DNA of 64,000 nt. It comes from 0-14-3-00-41-53 sp041500225 (GTDB lineage: Bacteria > Nitrospirota > Thermodesulfovibrionia > Thermodesulfovibrionales > SM23-35). Under the pieces are notes generated by a model. That model did no database searches, had not been told where the DNA came from, and worked only from the letters and a program-made list of their open reading frames with translations. Location of the stretch: positions 1-64,000 of the forward strand of contig JBGQLV010000004.1 of the NCBI GenBank assembly GCA_041500225.1, in the 5' to 3' direction. Position 1 is the first letter of the stretch; each line of letters opens with the position of its first letter. The translations under genes were made by a program, and so were the position numbers. This document shows positions 17,289 through 26,511 of this stretch, one piece after another.

Positions 17289-18486
17289 CTATTGCCCCGC
17301 TAACCCCAGCAAAAAGTGATAATGCAATTGCAGTAGCAAAGGGAAGTACTTGCGTATCTGTAAGACTTCCTATGATAAAGACTATTGTAAACGCAAAAAC
17401 GGCGAATCCCAAGGCTGAATTCCGGCCTCTCCATCCTTTCTTCAGCATTACAATCAAGAGCCAACAAAAGGCAGCAAGGCCGGATATACCGAAACTTATC
17501 ATCATATAGAGAAAACTGTTATGCGGATGGTCAAAAAAGGGAAGTGACGGATCTTTCTTATAAACTTCCCACGACTTTTTAAATCCCGCTGTTCCTATGC
17601 CTAAAAAAGGATTCTTTTTTATCTCTGATAATGCTATTCCCCACATGTGAAATCTTAACCCTATAGATGTATTGATATTTCCCTGTTTATATTGCATTGT
17701 GTCTTCCTTTGCCTTTGAAAATCGAGAGCGCACCACGGGAAAGGTAAATAATAAAGAAACTGCTACGACGCTGATGACAAGTATCTTAAATATATGCCGT
17801 TGTCCAATTATGTTATACACGATGAACGGAGACAAAACTATTAATGCTATATATCCACTCCTTCCCCCTATGAAACTTATAGTGGCAACATATTGAAGCA
17901 TAATGAAAATATACAATATTCGTTCTCTTTTCGACTGAGCCTTTAAAAAATAAAACGATGAAATGAGTATCCCTACCGTAAGTAGCAATGAATATGTGAT
18001 GTGTGCAGAACTTCCCCCCAGCAAGCCTGTTGTAAGACCATTTTTAAGAGGTACTACACCTGCAAATTGCAGTATTGAAATAGCGCTATTTAAAGAGAGC
18101 CCTGATAGGTACATCTTGATTATTAAGTCGGGCTGTCTCTGCGTATTAAGAATGGATACAATTGCCATAGCATATAACCAGTAATGAGTTTTTATGGCTA
18201 TTCTGAATCCATCAACAGGTACAGGCGAGTAAAGAAGACCAATCCAGGGAAGAATGATAAGGATCATTATTGGCAGTTTAATGTCGGATTTCCACCATAT
18301 GCGGATATCCCGTAGAAACTTGCCAGAAATAATCCAGACACTGAGAACAAAGACCCCACAGATCACTGTTGGTGATGTAGCTACAGGTACAGAGAAAAAC
18401 ATCCCAGCATATCCTGTCCATATTAGGATATCCGGATTAATTTTTTTTAAAAATCCCATTTTTACAATAATACTCCTTTGATGCAA
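17278..18486 (-). CDS. O-antigen ligase-like membrane protein (Wzy_C family)
   Basis: This 402-aa polytopic membrane protein has about ten to twelve hydrophobic helices. A large periplasmic loop (about residues 255-315) contains the conserved region NTSIGLRFHMWGIALSEIKKNPFLGIGTAGF with the histidine and PHNSFLYMMISFG that mark WaaL/Wzy_C proteins. The family joins O-antigen or a single sugar unit to lipid A-core on the periplasmic face, or polymerises O units. It overlaps the upstream glycosyltransferase by 50 bp and the downstream one by 11 bp, a tight operon. Confidence 0.82.
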   Translation of the reverse strand: MHQRSIIVKMGFLKKINPDILIWTGYAGMFFSVPVATSPTVICGVFVLSVWIISGKFLRDIRIWWKSDIKLPIMILIILPWIGLLYSPVPVDGFRIAIKTHYWLYAMAIVSILNTQRQPDLIIKMYLSGLSLNSAISILQFAGVVPLKNGLTTGLLGGSSAHITYSLLLTVGILISSFYFLKAQSKRERILYIFIMLQYVATISFIGGRSGYIALIVLSPFIVYNIIGQRHIFKILVISVVAVSLLFTFPVVRSRFSKAKEDTMQYKQGNINTSIGLRFHMWGIALSEIKKNPFLGIGTAGFKKSWEVYKKDPSLPFFDHPHNSFLYMMISFGISGLAAFCWLLIVMLKKGWRGRNSALGFAVFAFTIVFIIGSLTDTQVLPFATAIALSLFAGVSGAIDVS

Positions 18487-19225
18487 GGGTTGCTAAATGA
18501 AGTTGTTTATTCCTGTCGGGTATGATTTTGTTTGTTGGATGCCATAAATGAAAACATATTGCCATGAAGGGAGGTACTTTTTTTACAAGCCCATATTTAA
18601 AAAATCTACATGCAAGTTCAGAATCTTCATTACCCCAGCCCTCAAAATCTTCATTAAATCCATTTACGGTTATTATGTCTTTCTTGAAAAAGCCCATATT
18701 ACATGACTTTATTCCCTTTAGTCTTTTGTTCTTAAATACAAAAATTGTGGGAAGGCGAATCAAATGATGAACATTAGAAATCTTGCCTGTCAAAGCCATC
18801 TTAATCAATGTCATGGCTGAATTAGCATGCTCATGATTAAAGACTGCTTCGACTCCTTTACCGACGAGTACCCTTTTCCCCTGTGTAAAGTACCCTTTTT
18901 CTGCTAACAATAAGTGGTCTGATATAAAATGTCGATTTGCAATACAATCGCCATCTAAAAGTATAATATACTCTCCTGATGATTTTTTTATTGCCTCATT
19001 ACGAATTTTTGCAGCTCTGAATCCTTTATACTCTTGCCACACGTGAACTATCGGAAAGGGAGTAATCTCGAAGAATTTTTCTACTATATGAAAGGTATCT
19101 CTGTCTGAACCATCATCTGCTATAAATACTTCATCAGGTAGCCTGGTCTGGCTCAAAATGCTCTCAATCACCTTTTTAAGGGCTACTGGATTGTTATGGG
19201 TTGTTATTATAAGAGATATTTTCAA
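18437..19225 (-). CDS. Family 2 glycosyltransferase with galactosyltransferase-type C-terminal region
   Basis: This 262-aa protein starts KISLIITTHNNPVALKKVIE, with IADDGSDRDT and LLDGDCIANRHF as nucleotide-sugar and metal-binding motifs. The second half has SCNMGFFKKDIITVNGFNE and GWGNEDSELACRFF, the typical Glyco_transf_7C region that positions the acceptor and is seen in chondroitin-polymerase-like and galactosyltransferase proteins. The specific sugar is unknown. It is the first glycosyltransferase after msbA, separated by 19 bp, and overlaps the next gene by 50 bp. Confidence 0.82.
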   Translation of the reverse strand: MKISLIITTHNNPVALKKVIESILSQTRLPDEVFIADDGSDRDTFHIVEKFFEITPFPIVHVWQEYKGFRAAKIRNEAIKKSSGEYIILLDGDCIANRHFISDHLLLAEKGYFTQGKRVLVGKGVEAVFNHEHANSAMTLIKMALTGKISNVHHLIRLPTIFVFKNKRLKGIKSCNMGFFKKDIITVNGFNEDFEGWGNEDSELACRFFKYGLVKKVPPFMAICFHLWHPTNKIIPDRNKQLHLATLASKEYYCKNGIFKKN

Positions 19226-19244
19226 TAATTTTCACCAAGTGAAT

Positions 19245-20981
19245 TTAGTTCAGCTCCTGTAAGTCCTGATCGCTAAATTGAAGTTCATAGAGCTTTTTAT
19301 AAAGTCCTCCACGCTCGTATAGCTCTTTATGAGTGCCTACCTCCAGAATCATGCCTTTATCCAGTACTATTATCCTGTCCGCTCTTTTTATTGTCGAGAG
19401 CCTGTGCGCAATTACAAAGGTGGTCCTGTTTTTCATAAGGTTCTCAAGTGCCCCCTGGACCATCATCTCTGATGCGGTATCGAGGGAAGAGGTAGCCTCA
19501 TCAAGGATAAGTATCGGCGGGTTTTTCAGTATTGCCCTTGCAATCGAAAGTCGCTGCCTTTGACCGCCGGAAAGTGTCATGCCCCTCTCACCGATTATTG
19601 TGTCATAGTCCTGAGGCAATTCCACGATAAAATCATGTGCATATGCTGCTTTTGATGCCGTTATTATCTCTTCTCTGTCCGCTTCGGGTTTACCGTAAGC
19701 TATATTTACAGCCACAGTATCATTAAAGAGAATCACTTCCTGAGTTACTATGCCGAACTGATTTCTCAAGGACTTAAAGGTGGCGATCGAAATATCCACA
19801 CCGTCCATATAGATCCGGCCTTCCGCAGGCGTAAAAAACCTTGGGAGCAGATTAACAAGTGTAGTTTTTCCACCTCCGCTTTTTCCGACTATCGCTATTA
19901 TTTCACCCTTCTCTACCTCAAGGTTGACGTTTTCCAGCGCCTTTCTTTTTGCAAAAGGATACATAAACGATACGCCATCAAATTTTATCTCTCTGCTGAA
20001 AATTTTAAGTTCTTCTGTCCCGTCCACTTCCTTCTGTTCTGACAGCAGATCGTGTATCCTGGCCAATGGAGCTCTTGCCTGCTGTATACCAATATTTACC
20101 CTCGCAAGCCTTTTTGCGGGAGTATATATTAAAAGAATGGCAGTCAGAAAGGAAAAGAAATCCCCAACTGAAATAACATTTTTTATTACAAGCCATCCTC
20201 CATACCACATAACGAACGCTATCCCTATGCCGCTTACAGCCTCCATAATTAGCGACGCAAACTCGGAGACCCTTATCGCGCGCATATTCTCTCTATAAAA
20301 ATCTTTGTTTTTCCTTTTAAAACGCTCGCTCTCATCTGCCTCCTTACGAAAAGCTTTTATAATCTTCATGCCCGCAAAACTATCATTAAGAAATTCAGTA
20401 ATTAAGGATATTTTTTCCTGTGTGCGTTTACTTATGAGTCTTATTCTCTTGCCGAGATGTCCAACCCCATAAAAAGCAGTTGGTAAAACTACAATTGAAA
20501 TAAGTGTAAGGTCCCACCTGCGCCATAATGCCACACCTGTAAGTGCGATTACTGTTGAACTTTCAATAAACAAATCCTTGATTGTTAAAGATACAACTCC
20601 CTGGAGAATGGAGGTATCATTTATCATCTTTGAGATGAGTTCACCGCTTGAATTTTTACTGAAATATCCCATTGGTAACTCCAAAATATGTCTATAAAGT
20701 TTATTCCTGAGGTGCGTCACCATTTTCTGGCCAGCGGACCTCATAAGATATTCGTGGAAAAAAGTAAATATCCCTTTGATTAGAAAAATAAAGAATACGG
20801 CTAATGGAAGTAACAATAGCAAATTTATGTCTTTTTTAATAAGTATATCGTCCATCGCCGGCTTTACAAGCCAGGCAAGGGATGCATTCAGGCCGGAAAT
20901 GATGAGGCTTATTACGACTGCAACCGTAACCCTGTGCCAGTAGGGTTTAACGAGCTGGAAAATTTTTTTTAAGTCTTCCAA
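19245..20981 (-). CDS. msbA: Lipid A export ABC transporter, permease/ATPase fusion
   Basis: This 578-aa half-transporter has six transmembrane helices (about residues 15-300) and an ATPase domain with Walker A GKSGGGKTT (about 365-373), signature LSGGQRQRLSIARAI, Walker B ILILDEATSSLD and switch histidine in IAHRLST. It works as a homodimer that flips lipid A-core to the outer leaflet of the inner membrane. The length equals E. coli MsbA. It is the first gene of the leftward glycan operon, and the gap to purL (20982-21261) is the probable divergent promoter region. Confidence 0.9.
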   Translation of the reverse strand: MEDLKKIFQLVKPYWHRVTVAVVISLIISGLNASLAWLVKPAMDDILIKKDINLLLLLPLAVFFIFLIKGIFTFFHEYLMRSAGQKMVTHLRNKLYRHILELPMGYFSKNSSGELISKMINDTSILQGVVSLTIKDLFIESSTVIALTGVALWRRWDLTLISIVVLPTAFYGVGHLGKRIRLISKRTQEKISLITEFLNDSFAGMKIIKAFRKEADESERFKRKNKDFYRENMRAIRVSEFASLIMEAVSGIGIAFVMWYGGWLVIKNVISVGDFFSFLTAILLIYTPAKRLARVNIGIQQARAPLARIHDLLSEQKEVDGTEELKIFSREIKFDGVSFMYPFAKRKALENVNLEVEKGEIIAIVGKSGGGKTTLVNLLPRFFTPAEGRIYMDGVDISIATFKSLRNQFGIVTQEVILFNDTVAVNIAYGKPEADREEIITASKAAYAHDFIVELPQDYDTIIGERGMTLSGGQRQRLSIARAILKNPPILILDEATSSLDTASEMMVQGALENLMKNRTTFVIAHRLSTIKRADRIIVLDKGMILEVGTHKELYERGGLYKKLYELQFSDQDLQELN

Positions 20982-21261
20982 AATGGAATTTCCCTCCAGG
21001 GAGAATCGAAACGAATTTTTATAGTATAACTAATAGTTATATATATAGAAAAGAGGTATAACTGGCTGTTAGGTCTATGACAAATATAGAAGGAGAAATT
21101 TGGCTTTCTCTTTTTTACGCTGTAATCCTTCTATAATTAAAAATATTTTTTTGACTTCAGAATTATCTGAAAAACACGGATTATATATTCATAAAGGTTT
21201 TTTGGATCATCTATAATTAATCAATATAACCATCCATTTCTGCTAAAATAGAAAAACTTAC

Positions 21262-24200
21262 ATGACTATATTACACCTTTATCGAAAACCAGCCCTTTCG
21301 CTATCAAAGAGGAATGAACTGTTGTCAGTTGCACAGCAGAAGGTCTCTCCTGATATAAAGGACATTGAAACAGAATACTGCTTTAATATCGAGACAATAA
21401 CTCCTTTTACAGATGAGGAGCTTAATATAGTTCGATGGCTTTTAGCAGAGACATTCGAGCCGGAGAATTTTTCGGAGAGGAGTTTTTTGACTCGTCACTC
21501 GTCACTCGTCACTCGTCACTGTCTTTTGGAGGTTGGCCCGAGGATGAACTTTACAACAGCATGGTCAACAAATGCAGTATCGGTATGCCATTCTTGTGGC
21601 CTCAAAAAAATTACACGAATAGAGCGTTCAAGAAGATATAAATTAATATTTAATCAGCAAATACCCCCCCTCAATCCCCCCCCTGCTAAGGGGGGGCGAA
21701 GGAGGGGTAGTTCATCTTCCCTTCAACCTTCAACCTTCAACCTTCAACTTTTTTTAGAACTTATTCATGACCGGATGACAGAGTGTCCCTATCCGGAAAG
21801 CCTTACCACTTTTGAGACATGTAAAAAAGCAGAGCCTGTTTACATTGTTCCACTGATTGAAGAGGGCAAAGAGGCTCTAAAAAAGATAAACATTGAAATG
21901 GGACTTGGGTTGGATGACTGGGATATAGATTATTATTACAACCTCTTTGTTAATGGCATAGGACGTAATCCTACTAATGTAGAGTGTTTTGATCTCGGTC
22001 AATCAAACAGCGAGCATTCAAGACACTGGTTCTTTAAAGGAAGATTAATTATTGATGGGGAGAAAATGCCCTATACACTGATGGATATAATCAAGCATCC
22101 CTTGAAGACTAACCATGGTAACAGTATCATTGCCTTTAAAGATAACTCAAGCGCAATTCATGGTTATGAGATATTTACCATAATACCTGAGCATCCAGAC
22201 AGGCCTTCACGTTTCCAAGGTTCAAGACTCGATTATAATATTATCTTTACAGCCGAAACACACAATTTCCCTACTGGTGTAGCACCTTTCCCTGGAGCGG
22301 AGACAGGCACAGGAGGAAGGATAAGAGATGTTCAGGCCACAGGCAGAGGTAGCTTAGTTATAGCAGGTACTGCTGCATACTGTGTAGGTAATCTGCGAAT
22401 ACCCGGCTATCCTTTACCATGGGACGATCTGTCATTTGAATATCCACCAAACCTTGCTTCTCCGCTTCAGATAGAGATAGAGGCAAGCAACGGCGCATCT
22501 GATTATGGCAATAAATTTGGTGAGCCAGTAATACAGGGTTTTACAAGGTCTTTTGGTTTGAGATTACCGGATGGTGAAAGACGGGAATGGGTTAAGCCAA
22601 TAATGTTTACTGGCGGTGTAGGACAGATAGATAACAGACATATCGAAAAGGGGAAACCTGAAAAAGGAATGTTCGTAGTCAAGATTGGCGGTCCTGCATA
22701 TCGAATTGGCATTGGAGGAGGAGCAGCATCGAGTATGATACAGGGAGAAAACATTGCCGAACTTGATTTCAGTGCCGTGCAGCGTGGCGATGCTGAGATG
22801 GAACAGAAGGTAAACAGGGTCATCAGGGCGTGCGTAGAAATGAGTGATAAAAATCCTATCATTAGCATCCATGATCAGGGCGCTGGCGGAAACTGTAATG
22901 TTGTGAAGGAAATCGTTTATCCTGCTGGTGCAAAGATAGAAATAAGAAATATCCAGCTTGGCGATAACACGCTATCAGTACTTGAGATATGGGGTGCAGA
23001 ATATCAGGAACAGAATGCATTACTAATACAACCTGACAGGAGTGAAGAATTTTTTGCCCTCTGTAAAAGGGAGAAAGTTCCTTGTTCCTTTATCGGAGAA
23101 ATTACAGGCGACGGTTATATCGTGCTTCATGATGAGACAGATGGCAGTACATCTGTAAATCTTGATCTTTCAAAGGTTCTTGGTGAGATGCCACAGAAAA
23201 TTTTTCATATTGACCGAATAAAACCTCCTCTTGAGCCCTTAAGATTACCAGAGGGTATAACATTAAAAGATGCTCTCGAAAGAGTGCTCCGTCTTATATC
23301 AGTAAGCTCTAAAAGATTCCTTACCAATAAAGTAGACAGATCTGTTACCGGTCTAATTGCACAGCAGCAATGTGTCGGCCCTCTTCAGCTTACATTATCT
23401 AATGCGGCGGTTGTAAGTCAAAGTCATTTTGGATTAACAGGTGCAGCAATAGCTATCGGCGAACAACCAATAAAGGGACTGATAAGCCCACAGGCAATGG
23501 CTCGAATGAGTGTTGGTGAAGCACTAACAAATATTATGTGGGCAAAAGTGAGCGCCGTCGAAGATATCAAATGTTCAGGGAACTGGATGTGGGCAGCAAA
23601 GCTTCCCGGCGAAGGCGCCAGGCTTTATGACGCGGCTGTTGCTATGAGTGATTTAATGGTTAAACTCGGCATTGCCGTTGATGGAGGTAAAGACAGCCTC
23701 TCGATGGCTGCCATGGTTCCTGGTGCATCAGGCAAGACCGAAATAGTCAAAGCTCCAGGTGCCCTTGTTATTTCTGCCTATGCCACATGCCCTGATATTA
23801 CAAAGGTTATCACGCCTGATATAAAAAAGCCAGGTGAAAGCAGGCTGATTTACATTGATCTCGGCAATGGGAAATATAGAATAGGTGGCACTGCCTTAGC
23901 CCATGTCTACGGACAGGTCGGAAATGAATCTCCCGATCTGGATGACCCTCAGCTTCTCAAACGCACCTTTAATGCCATACAGAGATTCATTTCAGAGGAC
24001 CTGATTATTTCAGGTCATGACAGAAGCGATGGCGGGTTAATAACAACTCTACTTGAAATGGCATTTGGGGGAAATTGCGGGATTGAGGTAAATATTAAGT
24101 CTTCAACACCCCCTCATCCCCTACTTGGTAAAAATCCCCCCATCCCCCCTTTACTAAAGGGGGGTGAGGGGGGATTACAGGAAATGATATTTCCTCTGTT

Positions 24201-25341
24201 ATTCTCAGAAGAGCTTGGAATGGTAATTGAATATCTACCTGAAAATGAAAAAGAAATATTATCTACATTCTGTAAAGACAATATTCCTTTCCAAATCATT
24301 GGTACTACCTCCTCTGAAAAGAGAATAAAAATAAACATCAATAATGAATTAATTCTTGATGAAGATATGCGTGTTCTCAGGGCTATCTGGGAAGAAACAA
24401 GTTATCAGCTTGACAGGCTTCAGGCAAACCCTGAATGTGTTGATGAAGAAAGGATAGTTAATTTTAATAGAAAAGGACCACAATATAGACTGACATTTAC
24501 ACCAGAGAAGACACCTCAGAAGATCCTCGAAAACGATATTAACCCAAAGGTTGCAGTGATCCGTGAAGAGGGTAGTAACGGTGACCGCGAGATGACTTCT
24601 GCCTTTTATCAAGCTGGTTTTGAGGTATGGGATATAACGATGACAGACCTCCTTGAGGACAGAGCAAATCTTGAAGACTTCAGAGGTATTGCCTTTGTAG
24701 GTGGATTCAGTTATGCCGATGTCCTTGATTCAGCTAAAGGATGGGCAGGGGTAATCAGGTTTAATAAAAGACTCTATGAGCAATTCCAGCGGTTCTATGA
24801 AAGGCCTGATACCTTCAGCCTCGGTGTCTGTAATGGGTGCCAGCTTATGGCACTTCTTGGCCGGATTCCATGGAAGGGGATTTCTGACAAGATTCAACCA
24901 AGATACATACAGAATAAATCCGGACGGTTTGAATCAAGGTTTTCAACAGTTCATATCCTGCCGAGTCCTTCTATAATGCTAAGAGGAATGGAAGGTTCTA
25001 CTCTTGGTGTATGGGTCGCACATGGTGAGGGAAGGCTCTATTTCCCGGATAAAGAAATAATACAGGAAGTTTTTGAGAAGGGCCTTGCACCAATAAGATT
25101 TGTTGATGACGGTGGAGAAATTACCGAGACGTATCCATTTAATCCAAATGGCTCTCCTTCAGGCATAACAGCCCTCTGTTCACCTGATGGGAGGCATCTT
25201 GCAATGATGCCCCATCCAGAAAGGACATTTCTAAAATGGCAATGGGCATATATGCCAGAGGATTGGAAGAAAACCCTCGAAGTTTCTCCATGGTTAAAAA
25301 TGTTCCGGAATGCGAGGGAATGGTGTGCGGAAGAAAATTAA
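21262..25341 (+). CDS. purL: Phosphoribosylformylglycinamidine synthase, single-chain, with repeat-derived inserts
   Basis: This 1359-aa enzyme makes FGAM in purine synthesis. Order: N-terminal PurS-like domain (1-210), linker, first AIR-synthase half with the ATP site near FTAETHNFPTGVAPFPGAETGTGG, second AIR-synthase half (about 670-1000) and a glutaminase domain with nucleophile cysteine in GVCNGCQLMALLG and the HPERTF histidine/glutamate. Three stretches look foreign: residues about 77-87, 134-163 and 949-972. They are translations of heptamer arrays and C/G-rich palindromes and yet keep the frame open. The ATG has no clear ribosome binding site. The gene converges with the ABC permease gene 4 bp away. 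Confidence 0.92.
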   Translation: MTILHLYRKPALSLSKRNELLSVAQQKVSPDIKDIETEYCFNIETITPFTDEELNIVRWLLAETFEPENFSERSFLTRHSSLVTRHCLLEVGPRMNFTTAWSTNAVSVCHSCGLKKITRIERSRRYKLIFNQQIPPLNPPPAKGGRRRGSSSSLQPSTFNLQLFLELIHDRMTECPYPESLTTFETCKKAEPVYIVPLIEEGKEALKKINIEMGLGLDDWDIDYYYNLFVNGIGRNPTNVECFDLGQSNSEHSRHWFFKGRLIIDGEKMPYTLMDIIKHPLKTNHGNSIIAFKDNSSAIHGYEIFTIIPEHPDRPSRFQGSRLDYNIIFTAETHNFPTGVAPFPGAETGTGGRIRDVQATGRGSLVIAGTAAYCVGNLRIPGYPLPWDDLSFEYPPNLASPLQIEIEASNGASDYGNKFGEPVIQGFTRSFGLRLPDGERREWVKPIMFTGGVGQIDNRHIEKGKPEKGMFVVKIGGPAYRIGIGGGAASSMIQGENIAELDFSAVQRGDAEMEQKVNRVIRACVEMSDKNPIISIHDQGAGGNCNVVKEIVYPAGAKIEIRNIQLGDNTLSVLEIWGAEYQEQNALLIQPDRSEEFFALCKREKVPCSFIGEITGDGYIVLHDETDGSTSVNLDLSKVLGEMPQKIFHIDRIKPPLEPLRLPEGITLKDALERVLRLISVSSKRFLTNKVDRSVTGLIAQQQCVGPLQLTLSNAAVVSQSHFGLTGAAIAIGEQPIKGLISPQAMARMSVGEALTNIMWAKVSAVEDIKCSGNWMWAAKLPGEGARLYDAAVAMSDLMVKLGIAVDGGKDSLSMAAMVPGASGKTEIVKAPGALVISAYATCPDITKVITPDIKKPGESRLIYIDLGNGKYRIGGTALAHVYGQVGNESPDLDDPQLLKRTFNAIQRFISEDLIISGHDRSDGGLITTLLEMAFGGNCGIEVNIKSSTPPHPLLGKNPPIPPLLKGGEGGLQEMIFPLLFSEELGMVIEYLPENEKEILSTFCKDNIPFQIIGTTSSEKRIKININNELILDEDMRVLRAIWEETSYQLDRLQANPECVDEERIVNFNRKGPQYRLTFTPEKTPQKILENDINPKVAVIREEGSNGDREMTSAFYQAGFEVWDITMTDLLEDRANLEDFRGIAFVGGFSYADVLDSAKGWAGVIRFNKRLYEQFQRFYERPDTFSLGVCNGCQLMALLGRIPWKGISDKIQPRYIQNKSGRFESRFSTVHILPSPSIMLRGMEGSTLGVWVAHGEGRLYFPDKEIIQEVFEKGLAPIRFVDDGGEITETYPFNPNGSPSGITALCSPDGRHLAMMPHPERTFLKWQWAYMPEDWKKTLEVSPWLKMFRNAREWCAEEN
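21490..21520 (+). repeat. ACTCGTC heptamer array inside purL
   Basis: Four full copies of the 7-bp unit ACTCGTC followed by ACT run from 21490 to 21520. They are translated as TRHSSLVTRH within PurL between the conserved FSERSF and LEVGPR segments. Three units restore the frame (21 bp), so gain or loss of one unit would shift the frame and knock out purL. This makes it a potential slippage site. Confidence 0.85.
21661..21748 (+). repeat. C/G-rich palindrome plus CTTCAAC heptamers inside purL
   Basis: The insert opens with a C-run block and a facing G-run block around a CTGCTAAG centre (21664-21707), which could fold into a hairpin. It ends with four copies of the 7-bp unit CTTCAAC (21721-21748). 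It is translated as proline- and glycine-rich sequence (IPPLNPPPAKGGRRRG and SLQPSTFNLQ) between the SRRYKL and IHDRMTECPYPE segments that are contiguous or nearly so in normal PurL proteins. Confidence 0.8.
24107..24176 (+). repeat. Second C/G-rich palindrome inside purL
   Basis: Bases 24133-24176 form a near-perfect palindrome (AATCCCCCC...CCTTTACTAAAGG...GGGGGGATT), preceded by a related C-rich half (24113-24127). It is translated as PPHPLLGKNPPIPPLLKGGE and following residues within the second AIR-synthase half of PurL. Its wording is like the palindrome at 21664-21707 and the C/G-rich core at 50083-50166, so it belongs to a dispersed family. Confidence 0.8.
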
Positions 25342-25344
25342 TTA

Positions 25345-26511
25345 TCAACTTGCCCATAACGCTTCCACGATATTCATGCGCGACGCCCTGATAGCAGGGA
25401 GCACACCCCCGATTAATCCCATTATCAGCGAGAAGGCCAGGGCTTGATAAATGATTTTAAAGGTTAGAGAAAAGGTAAAGGCAAGTTCGGAAAAAGTCTG
25501 AAAGTTTAGTGTTGATACGGTAAATAATTGCAGAAAAGAGGCAAAAAACAAACCAACAGCACCTCCAATAAAACTGAGAATCAACGATTCTATGAGAAAA
25601 GCTGCTAAAATACTCCTCCTTTGAAAGCCGAGGGCACGCATTGTACCTATTTCGAAAACACGGTTGGCTACAGCAGAGTACATAGTTATCATGGCGCCTA
25701 TGATTGCACCGAGAGAGAATATTATTGTGAGGGTCAAGCCGAGGATGCGGAGAAATTTAGCCATCATCTCCGACTGTTTTCTGTAATATTCAGGTTCCCT
25801 CATTGCTTCCTGTGTCAGACGTGGATCATTCTCTATTCTTGACTTAACCTTTTCAAGTTCAGATGGCTCGCGCATTCGAAAGATTACAGACGAATATGCA
25901 GGTCTTCTGAAGGCCTGCATCAACTGGTCTACATCTCCCCATATCTCTGAGTTGAAGCTGGTATTTCCTGCATCAAACACGCCCACAACAGTCCAGTCTC
26001 TCATGGCAAAGCGAAGGGTTTCTCCGAAACCTCCTCCCTGAAACCTTTTCGCAATGCTTGATCCTGCAATAATTTCAGATGAACCGGGTCTCGGCATACG
26101 TCCCTCAACGAGTTTAACCTGTGGACGGAGATTCATTGAATGTTCCTCAATCCCTCGAATAACTACATTGGAAGGTTTATTTGTTCCACGTTTAGGAAGT
26201 GCAAATAGAACCACTAATTCTTTTGCAATTAGTCGTTTCCCGTCAGTACCTATGGCGATCTCGGGCTGTGTTTCGATTATCGAGGCCTGGAGCCTGTCAA
26301 CTCCGCTCTGTACTTCTGAACCAGCGGCTTTTCTTATTGCGACCACATTCTCATATGATCCGGTTTCGACAAGTGTCTTCTGCAGCCCCTCAGCAAGCAT
26401 CAGGACAGCAGCAAACACAAAAACTACCAGCGCCATGCCGGAGGCAGTGAGAAAAGTCGTAAGCCTGCGTGTAAAGAGATTACGCAGGCTGTATGTGAAT
26501 GGTATTTTCAT
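25345..26511 (-). CDS. ABC transporter permease, FtsX/MacB type
   Basis: This 388-aa membrane protein has the FtsX/MacB plan: one N-terminal helix (about residues 17-38), a large periplasmic domain (about 40-260) and three C-terminal helices (about 265-385) ending AIRASRMNIVEAL. This type does not form a channel but passes ATP-driven motion to the periplasm. It is the last gene of a four-gene operon. Its start abuts the stop of the second permease (26511/26512), and the two permeases probably form a heterodimer served by the ATPase at 27644. Confidence 0.88.
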   Translation of the reverse strand: MKIPFTYSLRNLFTRRLTTFLTASGMALVVFVFAAVLMLAEGLQKTLVETGSYENVVAIRKAAGSEVQSGVDRLQASIIETQPEIAIGTDGKRLIAKELVVLFALPKRGTNKPSNVVIRGIEEHSMNLRPQVKLVEGRMPRPGSSEIIAGSSIAKRFQGGGFGETLRFAMRDWTVVGVFDAGNTSFNSEIWGDVDQLMQAFRRPAYSSVIFRMREPSELEKVKSRIENDPRLTQEAMREPEYYRKQSEMMAKFLRILGLTLTIIFSLGAIIGAMITMYSAVANRVFEIGTMRALGFQRRSILAAFLIESLILSFIGGAVGLFFASFLQLFTVSTLNFQTFSELAFTFSLTFKIIYQALAFSLIMGLIGGVLPAIRASRMNIVEALWAS

